Positions 19,310 through 27,591 are shown, numbered from the stretch's first letter. The stretch: 64,000 nucleotides of DNA from Nitrospinota bacterium (GCA_016212275.1 JACRGR010000026.1:1-64000); one strand, 5' to 3'. Program-made: numbers and translations. The notes: generated by a model from the sequence alone, not told the origin.

Positions 19310-19493
19310 TAACAAAAATCGCTCCCCGCGGGGGAGTATTTTTTATTACGGAGAGGGATTCGAAAGCGAGCTTCCGTACGCGAGCGATAAGCAAGCGTTA
19401 TCCGGCATGGATGCCGGATAAGGAAGCGAATCGGGCCTGATGGAGCCCGCGCGTGATGCGCGGGCGAGAGTAGGCGATCCCTCCCCCTCGGCC
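19310..19493 (+). repeat. tRNA-tail element A (structured, after tRNA-Ser)
   Basis: Non-coding element. In order: a terminator-like hairpin (19322-19336); an inverted copy of the tRNA-Ser T-arm (GGAGAGGGATTCGAA, 19350-19364); an internal fold with outer stem CTTCC/GGAAG (19371-19375, 19422-19426), a perfect 11-bp hairpin (19398-19421), a 21-nt conserved linker (19426-19446) and a 7-bp hairpin with GTGAT loop (19446-19464); then a direct copy of the tRNA 3' end (GATCCCTCCCCCTCGG, 19476-19491). The distance from tRNA 3' end to its copy is ~185 bases. It matches element C (63439-63625) in order, spacing and linker sequence, while the stems differ by compensatory changes. Confidence 0.7.
19322..19342 (+). 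terminator. tRNA-Ser terminator
   Basis: CTCCCC/GGGGAG stem (19322-19327, 19331-19336) followed by TATTTTTTA, right after the tRNA-Ser 3' end. Confidence 0.75.
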
Positions 19494-19580
19494 CGCCTCG
19501 CCTGCCCGATAAACGGGAACCGGCGCGGAAAGGCAAACTGCCAAAGAACCTGTCAAAAATGCCGGCTCGGATTTTATGAA

Positions 19581-19602
19581 GGCCAAAAGCGGCCATTTTT
19601 TT
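19581..19602 (+). terminator. Possible short terminator
   Basis: GGCC-AAAAGC-GGCC followed by a T-run (ATTTTTTTTG). The stem is short, so strength is doubtful. Confidence 0.4.
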
Positions 19603-19670
19603 TGAAAGAATTAAATATTTTTGCTATCGTAGCGTTGTAATCAGCCTAGCGAAAGCAATGATATCAACGC

Positions 19671-19877
19671 ATTGAAACTATAGCATCGATTGGCAAGAAC
19701 ATAAAAAAAGCACGAAATAAGCTTGGCTTGACCCAAGACGACATAGTGAGAAAGTCCGGCGTAAAGCACACAACCCCAACCAAAATTGAAAGTGATGTTG
19801 TTATCAAGCCAAGCGTTGAGACGGTCGCCAAAATTGCTAAAGCATTGGGTGCTCCAATGGAAGATTTGGTAGGATAA
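19671..19877 (+). pseudogene. Small XRE-family helix-turn-helix gene, probably frameshifted at its start
   Basis: The sequence SIGKNIKKARNKLGLTQDDI, followed by KIESDVVIKPSVETVAKIAKALG, is a complete XRE/Cro-type HTH of about 60 residues ending MEDLVG. No ATG/GTG/TTG opens this frame: it is open only from 19662, with ATT at 19671. The natural-looking ATG at 19658 is one base out of frame. Removing a single C (ATGATATCAACG|C|ATTGAAACT) would give a normal N-terminus. Either an indel has broken the gene, there is an assembly error, or ATT is used. A TTP in place of the usual TTL in the recognition region also hints at decay. Confidence 0.65.
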
Positions 19878-19915
19878 ATGGAAGATATAGTGAAATACCA
19901 CTAACGGGGGAATAT

Positions 19916-20401
19916 ATGACAGCAAAAAGTAAATTGCTACGGATGGACAACGTCGGAATCGTTGTCAACGACCTCAAGGCCACCATTGCGTTCTTTGTCG
20001 AGCTTGGCCTGGAGCTGGAGGGTGAGATGACAGTTGAGGGGCAATGGGTAGACCGCATCGTCGGACTCAACGGTGTCCAAAACGACATCGCCATGATGCG
20101 GACCCCGGACGGTCACAGCAAACTTGAGATCATGAAGTTCCACACGCCAACTGTGATCGAGGGCGAGCCAAAAAACGCGCCTGCGAACACGCTAGGGATA
20201 CGTCGGATCATGTTCGCCGTCACTGATATCAATGACACCATTGCCCGCCTCAAAAAACACGGAGCAGAACTTATCGGAGAGGTGGTGAACTATGAGGATA
20301 TATATTTACTCTGCTATCTTCGTGGCCCTGAAGGAATCATGATTGCCCTCGCCGAACAGCTTGGGGAAAAATCCGTAAAGGATGTTTTAAGAAAATCTTG
20401 A
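19916..20401 (+). CDS. VOC (glyoxalase/bleomycin-resistance) family protein
   Basis: A 161-residue protein of the vicinal oxygen chelate fold with the paired beta-alpha-beta-beta-beta modules: MDNVGIVVNDLKATIAFFVE at the N-terminus and RRIMFAVTDINDTIARLKKHGAELIGEV in the second half. Metal-ligand positions are only partly obvious (E in KLEIMKF, E in GPEGIMIALAEQ), so glyoxalase I activity cannot be claimed. Many such proteins are dioxygenases or resistance proteins. GGGGGA upstream supports the ATG. Its base composition is lower in GC than neighbouring genes, so it may have been acquired together with the adjacent HTH gene. Confidence 0.88.
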   Translation: MTAKSKLLRMDNVGIVVNDLKATIAFFVELGLELEGEMTVEGQWVDRIVGLNGVQNDIAMMRTPDGHSKLEIMKFHTPTVIEGEPKNAPANTLGIRRIMFAVTDINDTIARLKKHGAELIGEVVNYEDIYLLCYLRGPEGIMIALAEQLGEKSVKDVLRKS

Positions 20402-20541
20402 CGAAAGAATTTTCCGCCAAAGAAAAACTTGAAATCGTCTTTTCCGTTCCGGTTCAAGGCGAAGCGGGCGGAAGGGGGAGTGTGGGGGGAATTCCACCCG
20501 CCGATCCCAACCAGTTCCGTTCGGATATTTTCAAACAGACA

Positions 20542-20738
20542 CCGCCATAACAAAAAAGCTCCCCTGCGGGGAGCGATTTTTGTTATGGCGGAGGGAGAGG
20601 GATTCGAAAGGTGACGTTCGGCCCGAACGAGGAGGGAGGGCAATTACACATGATGTGCAATTAGAACGCCACCGGGGGGCAAGCGGTTGCATGGACGTAA
20701 CCGCGCGTGTGGCCGAATCATTTCCCTCCCCCTCCGCC
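20542..20738 (+). repeat. tRNA-tail element B (orphan, divergent copy)
   Basis: The same architecture as elements A and C but without a tRNA gene in front. It begins with a tRNA-like end CCGCCA (20542-20547). Next is a long hairpin that joins it to its complement (CCGCCATAACAAAAA ... TTTTTGTTATGGCGG, to 20591), then an inverted tRNA-Ser T-arm (GAGAGGGATTCGAAAGG), three internal hairpins (CGTTCG-GCC-CGAACG; an imperfect AATT-CACA/TGTG-AATT; GCGGTT/AACCGC), and last a direct copy CCCTCCCCCTCCGCC ending at 20738. The overall length (~195 bases) matches A and C. The inner part differs except for the first ~25 bases, which align with C. Confidence 0.6.
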
Positions 20739-20743
20739 CGTGA

Positions 20744-20749
20744 TAAAAT
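20744..20749 (+). promoter_or_regulatory. -10 element of the YdeI-like gene (leaderless configuration)
   Basis: TGA-TAAAAT (extended -10), six bases, then the GTG start at 20756; no ribosome binding site. Confidence 0.5.
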
Positions 20750-20755
20750 ATTTTC

Positions 20756-21031
20756 GTGAAAAATACCACTTTACCATCCCGGCTCAAAAGACCCCGCCAC
20801 CCTCTGCCCACTTTCATGCGGGACGCACTCAACAAGCGCGGCCTCGCCGATGCCTACCGCGCCCGTCCGCCATACCAGCGGAACGATTACATCGGCTGGA
20901 TCACCCGCGCTAAACGGGAGGAAACGCGGCAAAAGCGGCTCACCCAAATGCTGGACGAACTGGCCCGCGGCGACCGCTACATGAAGATGGCATACCGTCC
21001 AAAATCCCCGATGTCAGTCCATTGCCGTTAG
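20756..21031 (+). CDS. YdeI/OmpD-associated family short protein
   Basis: A 91-residue protein resembling the C-terminal part of the YdeI/OmpD-associated (bacteriocin-protection) family, PF13376: RPRHPLPTFMRDALNKRGL at the start, then ARPPYQRNDYIGWITRAKRE and RLTQMLDELARGDRYMKM. It is basic and has no membrane segment or signal. Function is unknown; the family name comes from E. coli YdeI and antimicrobial peptide resistance. The GTG start is chosen because a TAAAAT box precedes it by six bases and the RPRHP segment before the internal ATG (20816) is family-like. Confidence 0.7.
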   Translation: MKNTTLPSRLKRPRHPLPTFMRDALNKRGLADAYRARPPYQRNDYIGWITRAKREETRQKRLTQMLDELARGDRYMKMAYRPKSPMSVHCR

Positions 21032-21088
21032 AGGTCGCTCACCCCCGGCAATCCCTTTCGCGTATTGTGCGCTCGCCGGTCAAGCGGG

Positions 21089-21094
21089 TATGAT
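21089..21094 (+). promoter_or_regulatory. -10 element of the MEMO-like gene (leaderless configuration)
   Basis: TATGAT with six bases to the ATG at 21101; TTGTGC (21065-21070) sits 18 bases upstream as a -35. No ribosome binding site fits. Confidence 0.6.
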
Positions 21095-21100
21095 GGCCCC

Positions 21101-22324
21101 ATGGAATCCACGCCGCTACGGCCATTGGCGCGCTATGTGGAGCCTATCCCCTTCGAGCATGACGGGATGCGCTTTGTTCAACTGCACGACCCCCTGCGCT
21201 ATTCGGACGGCGCCCTTTCCGTTTCGCTCCCAGCGTTCATCCTTATGACCATGATGGACGGGCAAACGACGCTCGAAACGATCCGCGCGGAATTCAACGC
21301 GAACTACAACGCCGGCATCACCATCGCGGAAATCGCATCCCTCGTGAAGGACCTGGACAAACAATTCCTGCTCTCCAACGGCAATTTCGAAGCACAAAAG
21401 AAAAAACTGGCGGACGAATTCGCCGCGCAAAAAGTCCGCCCCTCCTCGCTTGCGGGAAAAAGCTACCCCGCCGATCCGGCGGAGCTATCCGCCCTCCTGA
21501 ACGGTTTTCTCAAGGAGGATGGCGGCCCGGCACCGTTCGCCATCGTCGCCCCACACATTGACCTGCACGCGGGGGGAGCGGTGTTCGGCGCGGCATATGC
21601 GCGGCTCAAACATTCCACGGCGGAAACATTCGTCATCCTCGCCATCGGCCACGCTCTGGACGGCGATTTCTTCGCTTGCATAGACAAGGATTTTCAAACG
21701 CCGCTCGGCGCCAGCCCGGTTGACCGCGCGTTCCTTTCCGGCCTTGAAGCCGGTTTCGGCGAGCCGCTCTTCGCAAATGCGTACGCACACAAAAATGAAC
21801 ACTCGGCGGAATTCCAAGTGCTCCTTTTGCAAAAATTATTTGCCGGGCAACCGGCGCGCAAGGTCGTTCCCATCCTTTTCTCGTTTCCGGAAACCATCGA
21901 GGACCTCGACCACCCCGCATACAACAAGCAACGGGTGGATCGCTTCATCCGCGCCTTGCGAACGGAGATCAAGCGGCGGCCGGGAAAGATATGCCTTATC
22001 GCCGGGGTGGACTTAAGCCATATCGGACGGCGTTTCAATCAGGAAGAAGGGGCCGCGGAACAACGCCTGCAAGAGACCGAAACGGACGACCGGAACCTTC
22101 TGCGCCTCGTGGCGGAAGGGAATAAACCGGAGTTCGTCCGCTTTATGAAAGAAACCAACCCACGCAACAACGTATGCGGCTTCCCGGCGCTGTACGTCCT
22201 CCTGGATCTTCTGGACGGACGCAAAGGGGAACTGCTCGACTACCGGCAAAACGTGGAGCCGGATACCGACTCCATGGTCTCCTTCGCCGCTATGTCCTTC
22301 CCCGGCGCGGCCGGGAGCGAATGA
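21101..22324 (+). CDS. amrB: AmmeMemoRadiSam system protein B (MEMO1 family) with N-terminal extension
   Basis: A 407-residue protein. From about residue 115 it is a MEMO-family domain (PF01875): VRPSSLAGKSYPADPAEL, IVAPHIDLHAGG (metal-ligand His), ILAIGHALDGDF, EHSAEFQVLLLQ and IAGVDLSHIGRRF. Bacterial members are usually part of a three-gene AmmeMemoRadiSam set with an AMMECR1 protein and a radical SAM enzyme; neither partner is here. The first ~110 residues (PLARYVEPIPFEHDGMRFVQL, then a MMDGQTTLETI segment) are an extra module resembling a small winged-helix or PqqD-like domain. The TTG 36 bases upstream is rejected because the promoter overlaps it. Confidence 0.87.
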   Translation: MESTPLRPLARYVEPIPFEHDGMRFVQLHDPLRYSDGALSVSLPAFILMTMMDGQTTLETIRAEFNANYNAGITIAEIASLVKDLDKQFLLSNGNFEAQKKKLADEFAAQKVRPSSLAGKSYPADPAELSALLNGFLKEDGGPAPFAIVAPHIDLHAGGAVFGAAYARLKHSTAETFVILAIGHALDGDFFACIDKDFQTPLGASPVDRAFLSGLEAGFGEPLFANAYAHKNEHSAEFQVLLLQKLFAGQPARKVVPILFSFPETIEDLDHPAYNKQRVDRFIRALRTEIKRRPGKICLIAGVDLSHIGRRFNQEEGAAEQRLQETETDDRNLLRLVAEGNKPEFVRFMKETNPRNNVCGFPALYVLLDLLDGRKGELLDYRQNVEPDTDSMVSFAAMSFPGAAGSE

Positions 22325-22402
22325 CGGCACAGCCGGAACGCGGAAACGGGCGATATTTATTTCCCGGCGCTCACCGCGCCATCATCGGGCGCTAAAAAGC
22401 GC

Positions 22403-23575
22403 CTAACAGAGGAAGCGCCGGACGCGCGGGATAAGGTCGTTGGGGTCCGCCGCTTTGTCCACGAAATCGTTTGCCCCCAGCGCGAACACCTTGTCTTTCA
22501 CTTCCATTTTCGCGTCCGAGGTGATGACGATGAGCGGGAGCGCGTTGAGCGCGGCGTTGCTCCGCACGCTCCTGATGAGTTCAAATCCGTCCATGAGCGG
22601 CATATTGATGTCGGTGATGACAACGTGGGGCGAAACCTTTTCAATCATGGCCAGCGCCTTCAGCCCGTTTTCCGCTTCGGCAAAGTCCACATCGAGCGTT
22701 TCCAGATAATCGCGGAAGATATCGCGTACCATCTCGTGGTCGTCCACCAGCAGGATCATAGGGCGCACATCGGGGAGAGTTACGAAAAACGAGCTACCCT
22801 TGCCGGGTTCCGACTCCACCCGGATCTCGCCGCGGTGCGAGGACATGATCTCACTGCAAAAAGGCAGGCCCAACCCGGTGCCGCGTTCCCCGGCGGTGCC
22901 GGTGGTGGAGGTTTTCACTTCCGCCTTGAAAAGGTCGCCGATGATGCGGGGGTTGATCCCCACGCCGTCATCCGTTACCGCAAAGGACGATTTTTTTCCG
23001 TCCGGCACATACAATTGGACCTTGCCCCCGTTTTTGCCGAACTTGATGGCGTTCGACACGAGGTTCATGAAGACCTGCTGGAGAAGGCCGCCGTCCGCAT
23101 AGGCCCGCGCCCCCGCGGGGATGCTGTTTTCGATGGCGATCCCTTTCATCTGCGCCGCTCCCGCAAGCGTATCCACCACGCCACCGGCGATGAGCGACAT
23201 ATCATGGAAACGCAATTTCGGAACGATGTTGCCGGTGCTCAACCTGCTGAGGTCCAGCAGGCGCTCCACGATCTTCGCCAACTGTTCGGCGCTCTCCCGC
23301 GAACGTTTCAGCAGTACACTGTGCTCCGCGGACAGGCGGCCATTCGTTTCGGACTCGAACAGGCGCAAGAGGGAAACGATGGCGGCTAGTGGCGCGCGCA
23401 GGTCATGCGAGACCAGCGACACGAATTTATCTTTTAAAAGGGTGGCCTCCTCGGCCTTCCGTTTTGAGTTCAACAAGGCTGATTCCCCCTCGCGGAGAAT
23501 ATCAAGCAAAACGGATTTTTCCTGGTCCGGCAAAACGGCGGCCAGGATCGCTTCTTTCAAACGGTCAAACCCCAT
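22403..23575 (-). CDS. Soluble hybrid histidine kinase with C-terminal receiver
   Basis: About 390 residues with no membrane segment. The HisKA dimerisation box contains the phospho-His (VSHDLRAPLAAIVSL). The HATPase domain has the N-box NLVSNAIKF, G1 TDDGVGIN and G2 GTGLGLPF. The C-terminal receiver has its phospho-Asp in VITDINMPLMDG and the Lys in VDKAADP. No sensor domain is evident in the short N-terminal helix, so it probably takes its signal from a partner. The ATG at 23575 with GGAAAGG upstream is preferred to a TTG at 23626 that lies inside aspC. It is last in a tkt-coaD-aspC transcription unit. Confidence 0.88.
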   Translation of the reverse strand: MGFDRLKEAILAAVLPDQEKSVLLDILREGESALLNSKRKAEEATLLKDKFVSLVSHDLRAPLAAIVSLLRLFESETNGRLSAEHSVLLKRSRESAEQLAKIVERLLDLSRLSTGNIVPKLRFHDMSLIAGGVVDTLAGAAQMKGIAIENSIPAGARAYADGGLLQQVFMNLVSNAIKFGKNGGKVQLYVPDGKKSSFAVTDDGVGINPRIIGDLFKAEVKTSTTGTAGERGTGLGLPFCSEIMSSHRGEIRVESEPGKGSSFFVTLPDVRPMILLVDDHEMVRDIFRDYLETLDVDFAEAENGLKALAMIEKVSPHVVITDINMPLMDGFELIRSVRSNAALNALPLIVITSDAKMEVKDKVFALGANDFVDKAADPNDLIPRVRRFLC

Positions 23576-23606
23576 CCCCTTTGCCTTTCCTTCCTCTATT
23601 GGAAAA

Positions 23607-24797
23607 TCAGGATAGTTTCGCGGCAAAAGCGCGGAGCCGCTGAATCCCCTCTTCTATCTGGGCCATCGAGAGCGCATACGAGAACCGCAAGAAGTTCTCC
23701 GCGCCGAACGCCACGCCCGGCACCGGGCCGACGCCCGCCTTGTCTATCAGCAGGTTCGTCAAATGGACCGAATCCTTGATCGCCTCGCCGTCTATGCTCT
23801 TGCCGATCCAGCCGGAAAAATCCGGGAAGGCGTAGAACGCCCCGGCGGGGTTCACGCACGCCACCCCTTCCAGCGCGTTGAACGCGGCCACCATCGCGTC
23901 GCGCCGTTTGCGGAACTCCTCCACGCGCGGCGCGAGGAACGAAAGGTCCTTCAGCGCCGCCACGGAAGCGAACTGCATGGGGGTCACGGGGTTCGAGGTG
24001 GACTGCCCCTGGAGCTTCGTCATCGCGGCCACCAGCGGCGCCGGGCCGAGCGCATACCCCATCCGCCAACCGGTCATGGAGAACGTTTTGGAAAAACCGT
24101 TCACCAACACCGTGCGGCGTTTCACGTCGTCCCCCAGCGTAACGGGAGAAAGCGGGCGCGCGCCTTCGTACACGATGGCGTCGTATATCTCGTCCGAGAT
24201 GAGATAGACGTCGTCGTTCACCGCGATCTCCGCTATCTTGCGGATGGTCTCGGCGCTGAACACCGCCCCGGTGGGGTTGCACGGCGAATTGATGATGATC
24301 GCCTTGGTGGCGGAAGTTATCTTCGCTTTCAGGTCTTCAATATCCGGGTTGAACCCGTTCGCCGCCGGGCAATTGACGAACACCGGCTTGGCCCCCGCAA
24401 GGAGCACCTGGTTGGGGTAGCTGACCCAGTACGGCGAGAAGATGATCACCTCGTCCCACTCGTCGAACAACGCCTGCGAAATGTTGTACAGCGAGTGCTT
24501 GGCGCCCAGCGAAGCGATCACCTCGTTCTTCTGATATTCCACGCCGAGCGTCTTTTTGGTGAATTCGATGATGGCGGTTTTGATCGCGTCGTTGCCCGCC
24601 ACGGGGGTGTACTTGTTCAGTCCGTCGCGTATCGCCTTGATCGCGGCTTCCTTGATGAAGTCCGGGGTGTCGAAATCCGGCTCGCCCGCCGCGAAGCTGA
24701 TGACGTTTTTCCCCTGCGCGTTCAATTGGGCTATCCGCCCGGCCACCTCCATCGTGGCGGATTCGGCGAATGATTCCATTCTCCTCGCCAGGTTCAT
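23607..24797 (-). CDS. aspC: Aspartate aminotransferase (class I/II PLP aminotransferase)
   Basis: A 396-residue PLP enzyme of subgroup I-gamma. Visible are AAGEPDFDTP at the start, GAKHSLYN, the substrate-binding NSPCNPTGAVF, the DEIYDAIVY stretch with the Asp and Tyr that contact PLP, and the Schiff-base lysine in NGFSKTFSMTGWRMGY near residue 235. The final Arg that binds the alpha-carboxylate lies in LRFSYALS. It interconverts aspartate and oxaloacetate, possibly also prephenate. Its ATG overlaps the coaD stop by four bases. Confidence 0.94.
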   Translation of the reverse strand: MNLARRMESFAESATMEVAGRIAQLNAQGKNVISFAAGEPDFDTPDFIKEAAIKAIRDGLNKYTPVAGNDAIKTAIIEFTKKTLGVEYQKNEVIASLGAKHSLYNISQALFDEWDEVIIFSPYWVSYPNQVLLAGAKPVFVNCPAANGFNPDIEDLKAKITSATKAIIINSPCNPTGAVFSAETIRKIAEIAVNDDVYLISDEIYDAIVYEGARPLSPVTLGDDVKRRTVLVNGFSKTFSMTGWRMGYALGPAPLVAAMTKLQGQSTSNPVTPMQFASVAALKDLSFLAPRVEEFRKRRDAMVAAFNALEGVACVNPAGAFYAFPDFSGWIGKSIDGEAIKDSVHLTNLLIDKAGVGPVPGVAFGAENFLRFSYALSMAQIEEGIQRLRAFAAKLS

Positions 24798-25294
24798 TTT
24801 CCGCTCCTTTTCATCGCCTTGAACTTTTCCTTTAAAGCCTTGACCACACCCGGAGGCACCAGTCCGCTCACATCGCCGCCCAATCCCGCCACCTCTTTTA
24901 TGATCTTCGAGCTGATGAAATTGTACTCCTCGCTGGGCATCATGAACACCGTTTCCACCTTTTTGTCCAGGGTGCGGTTCATCTGGCTCAATTGCAGTTC
25001 ATACTCGAAATCCGACACCGCCCGCAGGCCGCGCACCACGGTGTAGGCCTTCTTCCGCACGCAAAAGTCCACCAGCAGGGTATCGAACGATTCCACGCGC
25101 ACCCCGCGGTGGCGGCTGGTGGCCGTTTTTATCATCTCCACCCGCTCATGGGTGGAAAACAGAGGACGCTTGCCGGGGTTCACCGCCACGGCAACGATCA
25201 CCGCGTCGAACACCGAAAGGGAGCGCGTGATAAGATCCAAATGTCCATACGTTACCGGATCGAATGTGCCGGGATATACCGCGGTGGTCTTCAT
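24794..25294 (-). CDS. coaD: Phosphopantetheine adenylyltransferase
   Basis: A 166-residue nucleotidyltransferase that catalyses the fourth step of coenzyme A synthesis. The (T/H)xGH signature is YPGTFDPVTYGHLDLI, and the ISSKIIKEVA motif near residue 130 is intact; RGLRAVSDFEYELQ is present as well. Length is normal. It overlaps by four bases both the transketolase C-subunit upstream and aspC downstream, so it is translationally coupled on both sides. Confidence 0.97.
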   Translation of the reverse strand: MKTTAVYPGTFDPVTYGHLDLITRSLSVFDAVIVAVAVNPGKRPLFSTHERVEMIKTATSRHRGVRVESFDTLLVDFCVRKKAYTVVRGLRAVSDFEYELQLSQMNRTLDKKVETVFMMPSEEYNFISSKIIKEVAGLGGDVSGLVPPGVVKALKEKFKAMKRSGK

Positions 25295-26253
25295 TCCCGT
25301 ACCCGTACGGGATGCTTTTTGAGGGTAACGGCACGCAACGCCGCCTCTTTAAGGCCGACTGTAGTGAGGCCGCACGCTTCCAGAAGTTCTTCGGGAGAAC
25401 CCGACGAAAAATAGGTATCGGGTATGCCCACCCGCACCACCGGAACCGGGCGGCTTTCGCCGATGGTTTCGGCAATCGCGCTACCCAGACCGCCAATGAC
25501 CGTGTGTTCCTCGGCGGTAACGATGGCGCCGCTCTCTTGAGCGGCCAAAATCACCGCGCTAACGTCCAGCGGTTTTATTGTAGGCATGTCCACCACACCC
25601 GCGGAAACCCCTTCCGTCTCCAGTTCGGCGGCGGCACGCAGGGCGGTCTCGGTCATAAGCCCGCAGGTGATGAACGTAACCTCATTCCCCTTGCGCAGAA
25701 GCGTGGCTTTGCCAATCTCAAAGGTCTTTCCTTCCTTGTACACCACCGGGAACTTGTCGCGAGGGAGGCGCAGGTACACCGGCCCCCGGTATTCCACCAC
25801 CGCCCGCACCGCCGCCGCCGTTTCGTACGCGTCGGCGGGGACTATCACCGTCATATCGGGTATCGCCCGCATGATGGCGATATCCTCCCCCGCCTGGTGC
25901 GAGGGGCCGTCCGGCCCGACGGTTATCCCGCCGTGCGAAGCCACGACTTTCACGTTCGCGCGGGGATAGGCGACCGACTGGCGGATCTGCTCCCAGGCGC
26001 GGCCCGATGCGAACATCGCGAAGGTGGAGGCGAACGGTATTTTGCCGCCCGCCGCAAGCCCCGCCGCGGTGCCGATCATGTCCTGCTCCGCCACTCCCAT
26101 ATTGAAGAAGCGGTCCGGGTACGCCTTGGCGAATAACGATGTGCGGGTGGAGCCGGAAAGGTCGCAGTCCAGCACCACTATGTCCTTGTTCGTTTTTCCC
26201 AGTTCGACGAGCGTTTTGCCGTAAAAATCGCGCGGGGCCAGCATCTCAACCAT
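25291..26253 (-). CDS. tktB: Transketolase, C-terminal subunit
   Basis: A 320-residue half-transketolase holding the pyrimidine-binding and C-terminal domains. The catalytic Glu lies in the GVAEQDMIGTAAGLAAGG segment, with HGGITVGPDGPSHQ and LRLPRDKFPVVY following. With the adjacent N-terminal subunit it would form the thiamine diphosphate enzyme of the non-oxidative pentose phosphate path. Split transketolases are common in archaea and some bacteria. It overlaps the upstream subunit by eight bases and coaD by four. Confidence 0.94.
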   Translation of the reverse strand: MVEMLAPRDFYGKTLVELGKTNKDIVVLDCDLSGSTRTSLFAKAYPDRFFNMGVAEQDMIGTAAGLAAGGKIPFASTFAMFASGRAWEQIRQSVAYPRANVKVVASHGGITVGPDGPSHQAGEDIAIMRAIPDMTVIVPADAYETAAAVRAVVEYRGPVYLRLPRDKFPVVYKEGKTFEIGKATLLRKGNEVTFITCGLMTETALRAAAELETEGVSAGVVDMPTIKPLDVSAVILAAQESGAIVTAEEHTVIGGLGSAIAETIGESRPVPVVRVGIPDTYFSSGSPEELLEACGLTTVGLKEAALRAVTLKKHPVRVRE

Positions 26254-27076
26254 TGGCGTTCACCTCCGCTAGCGCTTTTTTCAATTCATCGGCGTTGGGG
26301 GCCGTGCCGTGCCATTTCGCCAGGCGTTCCATGAACGAAACTCCCTTGCCCTTCACCGTGTGGCACCAGATAAGCGAGGGCTTGTCCGTGACCGTTTTCG
26401 CCTTGTCGATCGCGGCGAGTATTTGGGGGAAGTCGTGGCCGTCGATCTCCTGCACATGCCAGCCAAATGACTCCCATTTCTTGCCGATCGGCTCGATGTT
26501 CATCACGTCTTTCACCCAGCCGTCAATTTGAAGCTCGTTGTTGTCCAAAAACGCGATCAACTTTCCCAGCCGGTAATGCGCGGCGGTCATGGCCGCCTCC
26601 CACACCTGCCCTTCCTGCGTTTCGCCGTCGCCCAGCAGGCAGTAAACGTACGAATCGTGGCCATTCAATTGGGCGGCAAGAGCCAGACCATTGGCCTGCG
26701 AAAGCCCCTGGCCCAACGAACCGGTGGTTATTTCCACGCCCGGCGTGGAAGGGGCGTAAGGATGGCCGCTAAGGAAGCTGTCGAACTTGCGCAAACGCGC
26801 CAATTCCTCTTTCGGGAAATAGCCGCAATTCGCCAGCACGGCGTATAGCGCCGGAGCGCCATGCCCTTTGGAAAGCACGAACTTGTCCCGCACTTCTTCC
26901 GGCTTGCGCGTGGGGGAATGATCCATCTTCGCAAAGTACAGCGCGGCGAGGATTTCCACCGCGGAAAGCGAGCCGCCGGGATGCCCGGTGCCGGCCGTGT
27001 GGATCATTGTCAGGATGTCCGTCCGCAGGCCGCGGGCGAGCGCCTTCAACTCGTCAATGTCTTCAGTTCTCTTCAA
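26246..27076 (-). CDS. tktA: Transketolase, N-terminal subunit
   Basis: A 276-residue thiamine-diphosphate-binding half. The GDG-x-NN motif is GDGETQEGQVWEAA through LIAFLDNNELQIDG. Substrate-contact residues are visible in HTAGTGHPGGSLSAVEIL and SKGHGAPALYA. The start is TTG with GGGGGTAAC before it. It is the first gene of the tkt-coaD-aspC-kinase unit. Confidence 0.94.
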   Translation of the reverse strand: MKRTEDIDELKALARGLRTDILTMIHTAGTGHPGGSLSAVEILAALYFAKMDHSPTRKPEEVRDKFVLSKGHGAPALYAVLANCGYFPKEELARLRKFDSFLSGHPYAPSTPGVEITTGSLGQGLSQANGLALAAQLNGHDSYVYCLLGDGETQEGQVWEAAMTAAHYRLGKLIAFLDNNELQIDGWVKDVMNIEPIGKKWESFGWHVQEIDGHDFPQILAAIDKAKTVTDKPSLIWCHTVKGKGVSFMERLAKWHGTAPNADELKKALAEVNANG

Positions 27077-27186
27077 TTGTTACCCCCGTTTTTGGAACCG
27101 CCACATTATCACACACCCCGATTTTGGCGCAATCGGCACTTTAATAGTACACTTGGCGAACAACCTCACTTGAAAGGAGATGCACC

Positions 27187-27591
27187 ATGCTGAAAGAACA
27201 AACGCAGTCGAACACATTATCAACAGACGCGGAAAAGCTCCGGCGGCTGAATATGTACAAAGGGCTGTTGGTGATACTTGGCGTCATTTCCGCCCTCGTG
27301 GCGCTGGGGGGGCGCGACCTCCTCTCCAAAGGTGGGACGGTGCCGAAGACGAACGAGATCGCCCTCCAAACCGCCATCGAACGCAAACCGATGACACAGA
27401 TCGCCAACCTTCTCGGAGCGCAAAAAGATGTTCCCGCGGCGGAGCGTGCGCCCACCGCCGAAAACATCAGGGACTACCAAATCCTGGCGAACGCCATCGT
27501 CCTGCCATTCGCACTGATTTCGCTGGGTCTTTTCGGGGGCGCGGCGGCACTCCACGTTTCGGCGAGAAAAATGGGAAAAGACCGGAACTAA
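27187..27591 (+). CDS. Hypothetical two-helix membrane protein (134 aa)
   Basis: No family recognised. A short N-terminal cytoplasmic stretch precedes a first membrane helix (GLLVILGVISALVALGG). An external loop of about 55 residues, rich in charged residues, follows, then a second helix (ILANAIVLPFALISLGLFGG) and a basic tail. The ATG has an excellent AAAGGAG ribosome binding site. It is a single gene flanked by oppositely oriented units. Confidence 0.7.
   Translation: MLKEQTQSNTLSTDAEKLRRLNMYKGLLVILGVISALVALGGRDLLSKGGTVPKTNEIALQTAIERKPMTQIANLLGAQKDVPAAERAPTAENIRDYQILANAIVLPFALISLGLFGGAAALHVSARKMGKDRN

Noticed and set aside
19209-19421. Small proteins predicted across the tRNA-Ser gene on both strands
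   Set aside because: They are translations of the tRNA and the repeat element.
19224-20738. Prophage or genomic island integrated at tRNA-Ser
   Set aside because: The direct copies of the tRNA end are only ~186 bases apart, and there is no integrase or phage gene; the structured-element explanation fits better.
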